From NCBI RefSeq assembly GCF_001411555.2, contig NC_049904.1:31385370-31449369 (forward strand): a stretch of DNA of 64,000 nt. The letters run 5' to 3'. The notes under the pieces are model-generated. The model did not search any database, was not told the origin of the DNA, and saw nothing but the letters and a program-made list of their open reading frames with translations. The stretch is from Juglans regia. Taxonomy: Eukaryota; Streptophyta; Magnoliopsida; Fagales; Juglandaceae. The position numbers were made by a program, and so were the translations under genes. The first letter of the stretch is position 1. The number at the start of each line of letters is the position of its first letter. This document shows positions 47,101 through 57,203 of the stretch, one piece after another.

Positions 47101-49149
47101 GTACAGGCCGTGTTTGGCAGTGAAAATTAATGAAACATGAGCGAGGTAATAATGCTAATCGGTTTGATTCTGCAAACTCGTATTGGATATCTCCCAAGAA
47201 CTAAAAACCAAATTAACAAGAAAACACTTTCAACCTCAAACTCAAGAATTATGAAAAATAAATATAAAAACTAAAGTTGTACGTTGCAAATTTATACAAA
47301 TCAGAAATCGGAAAAGAACTCAACAAAATCAACAAAAAGAAGCCTAACTGCACATTTGATTCGGAACCAAATGCCAAAGCATACGATTTGACCCCAACCA
47401 CACCCCTCGGTAACTCAACAGACAATTAGATCCCATATCAGAGGCCCCGAAATTGTCATGATCGTTGGAACCTAAAAGCTCCAGAGATCAGATTCCCCAA
47501 TTCACAGCCTAATGGGTTTCCAAATCAGAACAGAGGACCCACAATACCTACCCAAAAAACCCAGAAATGAAATCCCAGCGAAACACAGAAGGGCTACAAT
47601 TATAGGAGGAGTCAATAGAGAGGAACGTGAGAGAAACTGATATTACCAGAAAAATGCAATTATGTGAAGCATTGGGATCCGGGAAGAGATAAAGATACAG
47701 ATAGGGTGACGCCGAATTTGGAGAGAGGATTCGGATAAAGCATGCGATGGCGTAATGATTACAAAGGTCGAAGAAGAGGAGGAAGAGGAGGAGGAGAATG
47801 ATGATACGGAACACATTGGCGCGCTTCTGGACAAACTTGTTAAGTCGTCGGAACTTCTGTTTATAGAAAGTGACAAACAAAAACACGGGGGGAAATGACA
47901 TTATTGGGAGATGCATCATATGGGGGTGGCCTCTTCCCTCTTTCATGGATAATAGGATTATAGGCTATTGAGCTTTCTAAGAATCAAGATACTCTGTCTG
48001 TTTCTCAGCAATCTTGATCCGAAGCTAATTGACGAGCTTCGGCCCCCGGCACAACCTTTCGGGCTACGGCCCACGGCACAAGGGATTTAAATTTGGTTTG
48101 GTTTGGTTTGGTTATAGAGTTTTTTTTTTTTTTATATAATTATTATAATTTTTTTTAAGAGAAATGCTTTATAACAGTCGGTCTGCTATTGACCTATAAA
48201 CATTCTCTAATTAAATTTTGACACATCACTTATTTTATATTAAGTCAATGGAGTGCATCACACTAGATTATTCATTCGTATGATCTCAGACCCCTCATGT
48301 TCCATATTCTCAGTCCTTTCGTCTTCTCTTGTCGTCGTCGCAAGCATCTTCGCCATTGGCCATCTCTATTGCCGATCTCTCCCATCTCTGTCGATCATCT
48401 CCATCTTCTCGCCATCTCCTCTACAAAATCAACCCACAATCAAACCAAAATCAACCCGTTCTTGCAATCCTAATAGTACATATTGCATTCACTCTTGTGG
48501 AAATCTACATGTAACTTGCATTGAACAAAAAAATTCTCACTGAGTAGAGGCTTCAGCCATGGCGGCCGCCTATTGTCGTCGTGGTCAGGGCCTCCAGCAC
48601 CCAATTCAAGAAAAACCTAAAAACAAAATAAGAAAACCAATCTTTCACTTACCTTTTAGTGTGTTAATTCAACCATTAGATATAATCAAAAGAAAATAAT
48701 CAAATTTTGAAGAGAAAGAAAGGAATATAAGCAAATTCGTGCTACTATAAACGAATTAGGGCATACCAGAGAGGGACCACGTCGATGTTGTCCTGTCCTC
48801 TGAGTGTCATGGCATTAACAAATACTCGACAGTGGCGGCTTTGAACGAGTGAGGAGGGTCAGGTCTAGTCTCAGAGGAGGGTGGGTTTCATGCGAGAGGA
48901 TGGAAGATGGGGGAGGGGGGAGAGTACTTCGGCGGGTTCTGTGGGTTTTGATGTAGGGCCGGCGGCGTTGGCAGCGGCTTTCATGCGAGAGGATGAGACG
49001 GGGGGAGAGGGGAGAGGATGAGTTCGTGGGTGTAAGTTTTTACATGGAATGCAGGCGCATCAAAATTAAAATGGAGGGTCTACTTGTCAACAACCCATTA
49101 AAATGCTGTTATTTGAGAATTATTAGACCATCAATCTAAAGTTATTCTC

Positions 49150-49230
49150 TATTTTTAAATTTTAATACAAAAAATTAAATTCTATTTAACTTTTATTTTA
49201 TCTTATCTCATCTCAACTCAATCCAACTTA
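49150..49230 (-). repeat. Partial MITE family A copy
   Basis: Only one end remains: AATTAAATTCTATTTAACTT followed by TCTTATCTCATCTCAACTCA. Confidence 0.45.
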
Positions 49231-50476
49231 TCAGATAAAAATAGTTATACATCTGGTATCTCCAGATATGTTCTTGGACTAAGCTACTGCCCCCACGTGA
49301 AATTCCATTTAGTAGGACACAATACATCAACCAAACACCGAAACTTGTGAGTATTTATGTTGGGGGGCTGTGCTGCGCATTAGCTGGAAGCCGCAGCACA
49401 CCGCCCAAATTTTTTTTTTTTTTTCACTCAATGCATTAGGTGTGTGCCGGCTTCCATAAACAGTAGGCTTACGTTTATATTTTCTCTTATGTTGGGTCCC
49501 ACGAAAATGCGATGGCTTTTTTTTTTTTAAAAGATGATGGTATATAGGAGGAGGAAAGGAGGTCCGTCCGATCCCCGGTAATTGCGCTTGGAATAATTTT
49601 GGGTCCCAGAGCCAGCAAGCTTTTGTTGGCCCTACAGCTTTATTTCTGACTTTCTTTTGCTTGTCCCAAGGATTACCAATGTCAACGCGTTTTGTGCTCA
49701 CCTCCTGTCTCCATTGTTATGATCTATTGTTATGATCTTTTATTACTCACAGATCACAACGATCCTAATAAATGCACTTGCCTCCGGCTCGTGACAGTGG
49801 ATTATCGTCGCAAGATTGAGATATATTTTTCTTTAGAAAAGAAGAGAACCCTAATCTATTAAGATAGGTTTACTTGGTGTTGGACTCAGTACTGCAGGTT
49901 TGACATAAAAAATTGGCCTTTAAAAACACTGGTTTCATATAATTTATTGTTTATTAATTAATTTCAAGTTTTTATATTAATTGTGCATTTAATGTGTCAA
50001 CAAATTCATATAATCCATGTGAATGTTACAGGAAAATGCAATCTTGTGGGAGTGAGGTTCAAGAGCTGAGCATTGGTCATGAACTTTCCAGAAAACAACG
50101 AGAGTAGTTTACACAAAGGCATATTACTGGTCGGTCATATCTAAGGATTTTTCTTGACCTCTTTCTCAGAAAATGATATGATCTATGTGGAGAAGAATGA
50201 TCTGATTTTGTCTTAGTTATTTGATATATGTAAAGTCGTTATCACTCTTTCTTTTGTACAAGTCAAGGCATCTTCGTTATGGAAGTTAAGAAGAAGAAGA
50301 CCAGTCACCATGTCCAAGCACGGGCTCTAGAACAACTGGTTTCTTAGTCATAAGAATACCTTCTTGGCAAATACTTCGAGGGAGGGAGTCCAACCTCCAT
50401 TACTTTGACATTACCATATTCAAACCTCTTCTTTTCACTTCAAATATCCAAACCCCTCTGTGTAAAGATTCGAATA

Positions 50477-53400
50477 ATGATTCATAACAAGCTCGAGGCT
50501 GGAGTTCATTACAATAGTGTTGGTTCTGCAGAACCTGAGATGCAGTCCCTAACCAAGGAATCATCTTGTTATCGGATTCAGGACAGTGGTGGCAGGGGAG
50601 AAACAGAGCCAAAGAAGAAGCCAAAGAAACTGTGGTCAATCAAGCTCTCAAGATTACCAAGCTTAAGATCATCCACGAGACGAGCCAAATCCCGACATGA
50701 TCCCCTTCCCATTGTCTTGAATGCTAATCCATCAAGCCCACCACCGCCAACTCCAATTGAGATGTCAGATGCGCCACCGTGTTATACCAAGGCCACGAGG
50801 AGTTCAGATGCAAGGAGGGAAAGTTTGCAGGCAAGTTTTTGAAATTTTTTAATCTAGTTTTGGTGGCAATGATTCAAGTAAAGAATATTTAATTTGTCTG
50901 ATACCAAATATTACTTATTCTGGGCAGAAATCAGCGATTACACCAACAAGAAGATCGATTTTAAAGCCTGGAAAGAGTTTGGCAAGAATGTCTAGTTTGA
51001 AAATCAAGAGGACTTTGATGAGTAAAAGCTATGGAGGGACCGAGGTGCAGGGGAAAGTGAAGAGGTCGAGATCAATAAAGCAGGCAAATTTCGAGTGGTC
51101 GAGTACACATGCAAGAACATTAGAACCCCGGTATCAGGCAAGCCTCCGTAATTCTGAATCTAGTTTTATTAGCAAAAAATTAAGTGGTTCAAAGCCAAAA
51201 TCTGCTTTGTCTGGTAACAAATCTGTGAGAGTTACAATAACAAGAACATCAAGTTTGAAACCTGTGAAAGTCTTGACAAACATGGGTACCTTCAAATTAA
51301 AGAAGCCCTCTATGGGGAAATGTTATGAAATATGTCAATCTCCCGACTCAAGCATACATAAAGCTACCTGTTCTTCAATTCTCAAAGATTCAAAATTCCC
51401 TGATTCCTTGGAGCTCGAGCTTCAGCCTGGTGAATGTGAATCTGAAGGAAAATCAGTCATGAAGGTTTGCCGATATACTTATTGCTCCCTTCATGGCCGT
51501 AACCATAACAAAGCTCCTCCATTGAAACGCTTTGTATCTATGAAGCGGAGATTCTTGAAGACCCAGAAGAGCATGAAACGGGAGAATCAACTTCATAAAG
51601 GCAAACGTTATAGAAAAATGAAGAAAGGAATTCAGTCAAGCAAAAAACTCCATAATGGAGATCCTGCAGTTGATAATGCGAGTAATATAGCTATCTCTCC
51701 TGTCAAACAAAAAGCAGGACGGGACTTGCTTGCAAATTCCCATGCTGAAGAACCAAATGGCACAGCAAATGGAGTTGGCAGTTCAGGTAGAGAAGATGAA
51801 GACCTCAGCGATTTTGAATATGAGGCTGAGTGGCTGCCTAGTGAAACTCTATACAATCATCCATCAGAAGCCGCTGATGAAGACAGAAAGCAAGAGAAAA
51901 GTGCTGTATATAACCATAAAGTTGGGGAGGCTAATTCCATTCTCATTGAGGTCTCGTACAATGGTGACTCCACATCATTTGGAAAAAATTTAAGGGTCAA
52001 TTTTCCAAATGGAGAAACACCAGATAAAATTAGAAGACCATCTGATGATGAATTTGTGGAATCAACAGGAAGTAACAGCATGGTCTCTTCTGATTTTGAT
52101 ATTGAGCCACTGGAGAATCAAATTACAGGCCATGAAGGAAAGAAAGGAAATTTGAAGCCGCACCATGGACTTTTTCAAGGGTCCCCTACCCACAGGGACT
52201 CTGAGCTCATCATGACCAATCATGTAGAACACAAAACACAGTTTAAAAATCAAAAGTATATCAGAATGTGGCACTTGATATATAAGCATGCAGTGGTAGG
52301 TGTTTTTAGAAAAGTTGGAAACCAGGTTCCACTAGATGGATTGGATGAAGAACAGGTGGAAGATACAAGCACCTTGCTTGGTACTAATGACGGCGGTTCT
52401 TCTGAGGGCTTTTCTGAAATTGGCAAGGACATGGTCAAGGAAAATCATGATGCAAACCGCCAAAAGAATGAGCTCAGCCAGATTGATGCCATTCAGCTGG
52501 TACAAAAAGCATTTGATGATATCCTTCTGCAAGAATTTCAAGACCACTCAATGGAGGATAAATCAATTGCTAGTAGCATCAGTTCAGACCACGACCTCTT
52601 AGAAAAGAGTCATGGTGAGGGCCAGGAATGGAGCATCTCAGCTTACAGTGAGCCTGCTAGAGACAGTATGGTACAGGATCCAGAAGAAACATGGCTCAAA
52701 GCTGATAGTAATAGCACTCCCACAGAAGAGAGAACAGCATCAAATGTGAAAAGTGAATCTGACCAGAAAATGCCCAAGAGCTGGAGCTATTTGAAAAAGT
52801 TGATCATCCTCAAGAAATTTATGAAGGCATTGGAGAAGGTGGGAGATTTCAACCCCCGGGGGCCACGATATCTGTCCTTGAAGCCTGACCCAGAAGCAGA
52901 AAAAGTCCATCTAAGGCACCAAACAACAGACAAGAGAAAAAACAACAAGGAATGGATGCTTGATAATGCACTTCAACAGGTCATTTCTAGACTAGCTCCA
53001 GCTCAAAAACAAAAAGTAGCGCTGCTTGTAGAAGCTTTTGAGACGGTTCTTCCACTGTCAGAAATCGAAATTAGCCAGAGCTCCAATGCAGCAATTTGTA
53101 CTCGAGCAAATCCTGTTCACGCCAGTAATGGTTCTTCAACTCAAAGCACAGGAGGAGCAGGTCAAGAAAGTAATTATGAAGAGTCAGCTGAAATATTCCA
53201 AGGTTATCCAGACCAAGTCAGTGATTTTCTCACGAACAAACAGCTACCTGCAATGAAATTTTCTGAGCTCACAGAAACTACTTTGGAATGTTGTTCCATT
53301 AAAGCAGAACAACACATAACAGCCTGTCAAGACACTGGTAAAGACTGGAAGGAAAAGCAAATTGTTGCCATCAATATTGATATGGTCGACAGCAAATTAC

Positions 53401-54509
53401 TTCTCACTGAAGATCAACCCGATTCCATCATTAGTTGTTCATCAGAGATCAAAGATCCCAGCTCATGTAATAAATTCTCCTTGAAGCCAGAGAACATTGT
53501 AAGCACCTGTCATGAAGAAGTTGGAGAGAATGGAAAAGCCTCCAAAGTAATTACTCCAAGTTCAGAACTCTCAAACAGTACATCTGAAACAGAAGGCGAA
53601 GATTTAGAGACAAATCCAGGGTTTTCTCCATGTGAAGAATATAAGCCTGAGGGCACCATTGATGTAGCAAATGAGGCCCGATCGGAAAAACGGAAAAACA
53701 GGAGACTGTGGTACTTAGTGTATAAGCACATGGTATCAGGTATTGCAGCAAAAGATAGAGCCAAGCCATACCTCAATGAAGCAGATAAAGAAGAACCAGT
53801 GGATGATGCCAACTCATTGCCAGAAATGGGCATTTCCAGTTTAAGTCAAAACTTCTCAGAAATGAATCAAGACATGGACGGGGATAATGAGGCAGATGAG
53901 CAAAAGGTTGATCTCCACCGTACTGAAGCCATTAAGCTGGTAGAAGAAGCGATTGATGAAATCCTTCTTCCAGAAATTCAGGACCACTCAACTAATGATG
54001 AATTTAGCACTAGTGAGATGATTCAAGACAAGGGACTCTCAGAAGAGAAAGTAGGTGAGGGAGGAAAACCATTCATCTCAAATTGCAAGAACAGTGTCAT
54101 GGAATCCCACAGAACAGCTCCAGGAGAAAAATGGCTTACATCTGGTAATATCAGTACCCAAGAAAAAGAGAAAACCGAGTTGAATGTGGGAAAGAAATCA
54201 AACAGGGAAATGCCAAGTAGCTGGAGCACTCTGAAAAAGTGGATCTTGCTTAAAAGATTCATCAAGGCATTGGAAAAAATAAGGGAATTTAATCCAAAGG
54301 GGCCTCGTTATCTGCCTTTGGTGCCAGACCCTGAAGGTGAAAAAGTTCATTTAAGGCATCAAGAGATGGATCAGAGAAAAAATTCTGAGGAATGGATGCT
54401 TGATTATGCACTTCAACGGGTTGTTGCAAAACTAACTCCTGCCCGGAAAAGAAAAGTGGAACTTCTTGTTCAAGCTTTCGAAACAGTCATTCCAACTATA
54501 GGATGTTGA
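50477..54509 (+). CDS. PICBP: Calmodulin-binding protein, PICBP-like, two exons
   Basis: Exons 50477-50830 and 50928-54509 encode 1,311 residues. I chose the ATG at 50477 as the first in-frame ATG. The intron uses a GC donor, CAG|GCAAGT, and the acceptor GGGCAG, in phase 0. The protein is long, basic and low-complexity, with KKPKKLWSIKLSRLPSL, KVCRYTYCSLHGRNHNK and two copies of a C-terminal calmodulin-binding domain: residues about 733-829 (WSYLKKLIILKKFMKALEKV, FNPRGPRYL, EWMLDNALQQVI) and about 1213-1307 (WSTLKKWILLKRFIKALEKI, FNPKGPRYL, EWMLDYALQRVV). Each copy is preceded by a matching acidic segment (MWHLIYKHAV / LWYLVYKHMV, then DDILLQEFQDHS / DEILLPEIQDHS). The Arabidopsis relative is pathogen-induced and binds calmodulin; the molecular role is unknown. 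The last codons appear frameshifted (see findings), so the true C-terminus may be longer. Confidence 0.9.
50831..50927 (+). other. GC-AG intron of the PICBP-like gene
   Basis: The 97-base intron begins GCAAGT after CAG, matching the strong GC-donor consensus, and ends GGGCAG. The nearest GT (50835) would put the long second exon out of frame, whereas the GC donor keeps the frame exactly. Confidence 0.75.
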
Positions 54510-54823
54510 AAGGCACGATGCAGCAGCTTCCAATCATGCAAACTCTGTTCAAGCCAAATATTCAAGTAAGGTTAAAGCAAAGAGCTTCAATTTTCCTTTT
54601 CACTTACATAAGGAAAGACAATAAGCCACACAACATACAAAGGGAAGTATGACAATGGCAAAAAGGAGCTCACAAAGCATCATCAAAGTAATCTAAAGAC
54701 GTTGGACAGAAGAATCTAATTATAATGGGGAAAGATCGTCCACTCAATGCCCCTGTTCTTATTTGAATCAATATCCATCGGATTCCACATAAGAAGATCA
54801 TTTCCTCAATGTAAAAAGTATTA

Positions 54824-54884
54824 GAGAAACCCAAACAATTTTTTTTTTTCTTTTGCTGAATAAACTTTCGAGAAACCCAAACAA
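54824..54884. mobile_element. Third very short poly(T) retro-insertion with target duplication
   Basis: GAGAAACCCAAACAA is repeated perfectly at 54824-54838 and 54870-54884. Between them are 31 bases, a T-run followed by CTTTTGCTGAATAAACTTTC. On the other strand this is a short 3' segment plus a poly(A) tail, as left by an extremely truncated LINE or a SINE tail. It lies just downstream of the PICBP-like coding region. Confidence 0.65.
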
Positions 54885-56081
54885 AATATAAATGGTAAAC
54901 AAAAGAAATGCCCAATTGACATGTTTTTTAAGTGACATTTTGTAATCATAATGCATTTATCTTCTTGGAGTCTCATTCTTCTTTTTAAAAATGTGCAGGT
55001 AAGGCAACAAAAAGCAACTATTTGGTAATGATCACTGGAGATGGCTCTGTAGCATCAGTCAGAGGAAATGTTCTCAGAGATGACCTTTTAGCTGAATAAC
55101 TAACTGTTGTTCATGCCGTCACTTAGGACGCAGCAGTATACAATGTAGATGCAAGTTGTAAGTCTAAGATTGTAGGTTCATACCTTACTTTCTTTTGTGA
55201 TTAAGGCTTCTTGAAGTCATTAGAAGTTATGATGTATGAATAGATATTATTCCATGAATAGATCTTATTCTTATTCATTTGAACCTGGAGATGCATTATT
55301 TCCAATCCTAAAAAGTTTCAGCTGGTTTTAAATGGTATATATTATCCCAAAAACTGCAGATAATTTGCTTGCGTCTCAATACAGACCGTCTCTTACCGAT
55401 GACTGCGGATGTAATATTCTTCTAGAAACGAAAATGTTTCTTCTACAATAACATATATCAAGAACAATGAACAGATAACCATGCAGGTGGTTTTTTACTC
55501 TTGCAAATAAAAGAAGATTGTCATATCAAGGCGTCTCAATTTAGCGGGTTTAATTTTCCAATTTTACAAAACTAAACAGAGAAACATTTAAAAATACAAC
55601 TCTACTTCTACCTGTAAACATCTCTCATCATTTTTCTAACTTCTTTTCATATAAATGGCACGCCGCACGCCTTTTATTAGGTGGGAACCGGATCCTTTGG
55701 CAACTCCATACTGGGAAGTCAAATCGAATATCGTCTTTTTGTATTTTACAACTTAATTGAATATCCCAAGAAATACTTTCCTTTTTTTCTATCTAGTCTT
55801 TAAATTCTCCTTCTTTAATTTAAATTCTCCTTGTCAGAGACAGAAGGAGAGAGAGCAATGCAAATTAGGTAAAATCGAAGGAGCACAGCTCAAACCTCAA
55901 AAGTCAAAACTGTATGTAAAATATATGAGCCGGAGGACACTCTGAGGCAACATAGAAAAGTGAGAAAAATAAACAATTTAATAAACAAATGAAGTTCAGG
56001 TTTTATTATTATTATTTTTTTAAATGGGCGGAGAAAGAATTCAGATGCTGAACATAGCAAAACCAACCGTACCTCCTCCTC

Positions 56082-56089
56082 TATATAAG
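56082..56089 (+). promoter_or_regulatory. TATA box of the small gene
   Basis: CTATATAAGT lies 126 bases before the ATG. A start of transcription near 56,115 would give a leader of roughly 90 bases. This is the clearest core promoter in the window. Confidence 0.7.
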
Positions 56090-56207
56090 TAGACGTGAAG
56101 TTGTGAGAGGCATATCAATAAGACAGATTAGGTGCGTTTTCTCCTCTTCTCAGTCGGTGCTTTCTTAACTCCTAAACATTTTACATCGACTTGGGAAACT
56201 ATCAGAA

Positions 56208-56498
56208 ATGGCTGGCCTTCAGTACAACTTCTTCCCCACTGATTTCTTTTACCCTCGTCCACAGTCTGCAGCCTCAGACGCCACTCGCAAAGCGGTTCTT
56301 CCCATCCAGCAGCAGAAAGACGTGACCACCAATGATTCTGAAGGACCCAAAACTTTGGTTCACAAGAACCTTGTCAAGTTTCAACCTTTAGTGCAGAAGC
56401 AACATGATCATGGCCAAAGTCTCCATCTTTTGCCGAATCAGCCGCTTTCTTGGTTGCAGTGGACTCCACAAGAGCCTACCGAGACCGGGGTTGTTTAG
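56208..56498 (+). CDS. Small unrecognised plant protein (96 residues)
   Basis: Single exon from ATG at 56208 (context AGAAATGGC). It begins MAGLQYNFFPTDFFYPRPQS and ends WLQWTPQEPTETGVV. The product is soluble-looking, rich in Gln, Pro and Phe, with no signal peptide, membrane segment or known domain that I can see. The composition is ordered at both ends, with aromatic Phe/Tyr/Trp motifs, and a lysine-, threonine- and glutamine-rich middle. A TATA box stands at the right distance, the 5' leader is pyrimidine-rich, and the DNA composition is gene-like, so I believe it is expressed. Short intronless genes of this sort are often stress-induced, but I cannot assign a function. It sits 0.4 kb upstream of a hAT transposon. 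Confidence 0.75.
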   Translation: MAGLQYNFFPTDFFYPRPQSAASDATRKAVLPIQQQKDVTTNDSEGPKTLVHKNLVKFQPLVQKQHDHGQSLHLLPNQPLSWLQWTPQEPTETGVV

Positions 56499-56913
56499 TT
56501 TTGAATTTTGTTCAGTGCATACATCAAGCGGAGCTTGAGTTCTTATTTTGCTTTGGAGTTGTGATAAACAAAATTCTCACTCTCTGAGGGTAAAAAAATA
56601 AAATAAAATTAAAATATGAAATTTGAGAATAAAAAAATAAAATTATATATTTTTAAATAGTATGTAAAATGTGAAATTTATGTTCAAAATATTTTGTTTT
56701 GGGAAGAGAAATTTTGTGGTAACAAGCTGTTCCTGTAACTGTGTAACATACAAGTACTAAAACAAATCAATCTCAGCATGTACAATTTCCATTTGCAAAT
56801 TATTTTTACTTCTTTTCTGTATGGTAATTGATGAACAATTTGAGAAGTGTGCAATTGAAACGCCTTATGCCATGTAAGATAACCTGAAATTTACCAACTA
56901 AAATTGCGGTGTA
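56499..56913. other. 3' region of the small gene up to the transposon
   Basis: AT-rich, likely the 3' untranslated region and terminator of the small gene. AATAAAATAAAATTAAAATA near 56,589 and later AT-runs could supply polyadenylation signals. Nothing else is seen. Confidence 0.5.
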
Positions 56914-56921
56914 AATAAGAG
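56914..56921. repeat. hAT target-site duplication, left copy
   Basis: AATAAGAG, identical to the eight bases directly after the right end of the element. Confidence 0.9.
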
Positions 56922-56937
56922 TAGGGGTGAACAAAAA

Positions 56938-57050
56938 GACCGAATACCCGACTCGACTCGAATTACCCGACCCGCTATTGTTTTAAATCGGAAACGGAAT
57001 ACCCGTTACCCGATTCATTTTTAAACGGGTAATACCCGTTTACCCGTTGC
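56938..57050. repeat. Left subterminal repeat array of the hAT
   Basis: Repeated ACCCGAC, ATACCCG and CGGGTAATACCCGTTTACCC motifs in both orientations, mirrored near the right end of the element. Confidence 0.8.
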
Positions 57051-57139
57051 GTCTAATATCACCGAAAACCCGCTTGACATTCTCTCCCTCGCAGCCGCTC
57101 TCGTCCTCGCAACCGCTCCGCTCTCCTCCTCGCAAGCCC

Positions 57140-57192
57140 ACTCTCTCCATCGCAACTCTCTCCATCGCAACTCTCACTCTCTCCATCGCAAC
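57140..57192 (+). repeat. Tandem CTCTCCATCGCAACT repeat in the hAT leader
   Basis: The phrase CTCTCCATCGCAACT occurs three times in about 50 bases. It lies within the probable non-coding first exon, just before AATCAAG|GTTAGT. Confidence 0.7.
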
Positions 57193-57203
57193 TCAGAATC
57201 AAG

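Larger units (their letters stand above)
46697..50476. other. Divergent intergenic region between SDP1 and PICBP genes
   Basis: The two genes point away from each other, so this interval should hold both promoters. Apart from the LINE scrap and a partial family A MITE, there is a purine/pyrimidine-rich stretch at 47,640-47,880, which could be the SDP1 leader. A moderate-GC block at 48,250-49,050 contains no supported gene. A likely PICBP promoter and leader lie at 49,700-50,476. Confidence 0.5.
54510..56207. other. PICBP 3' region and promoter of the following small gene
   Basis: The first 100 bases continue a coding-like frame of the PICBP gene (see findings). AATAAA occurs at 54,859, inside a small poly(T) insertion. 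The 54,900-56,080 stretch holds no gene that I can support. Confidence 0.5.

Noticed and set aside
48253..48543. 96-codon Ser-rich open frame in the SDP1-PICBP interval.
   Set aside because: TC-rich low-complexity sequence, no domain and no splice or promoter support.
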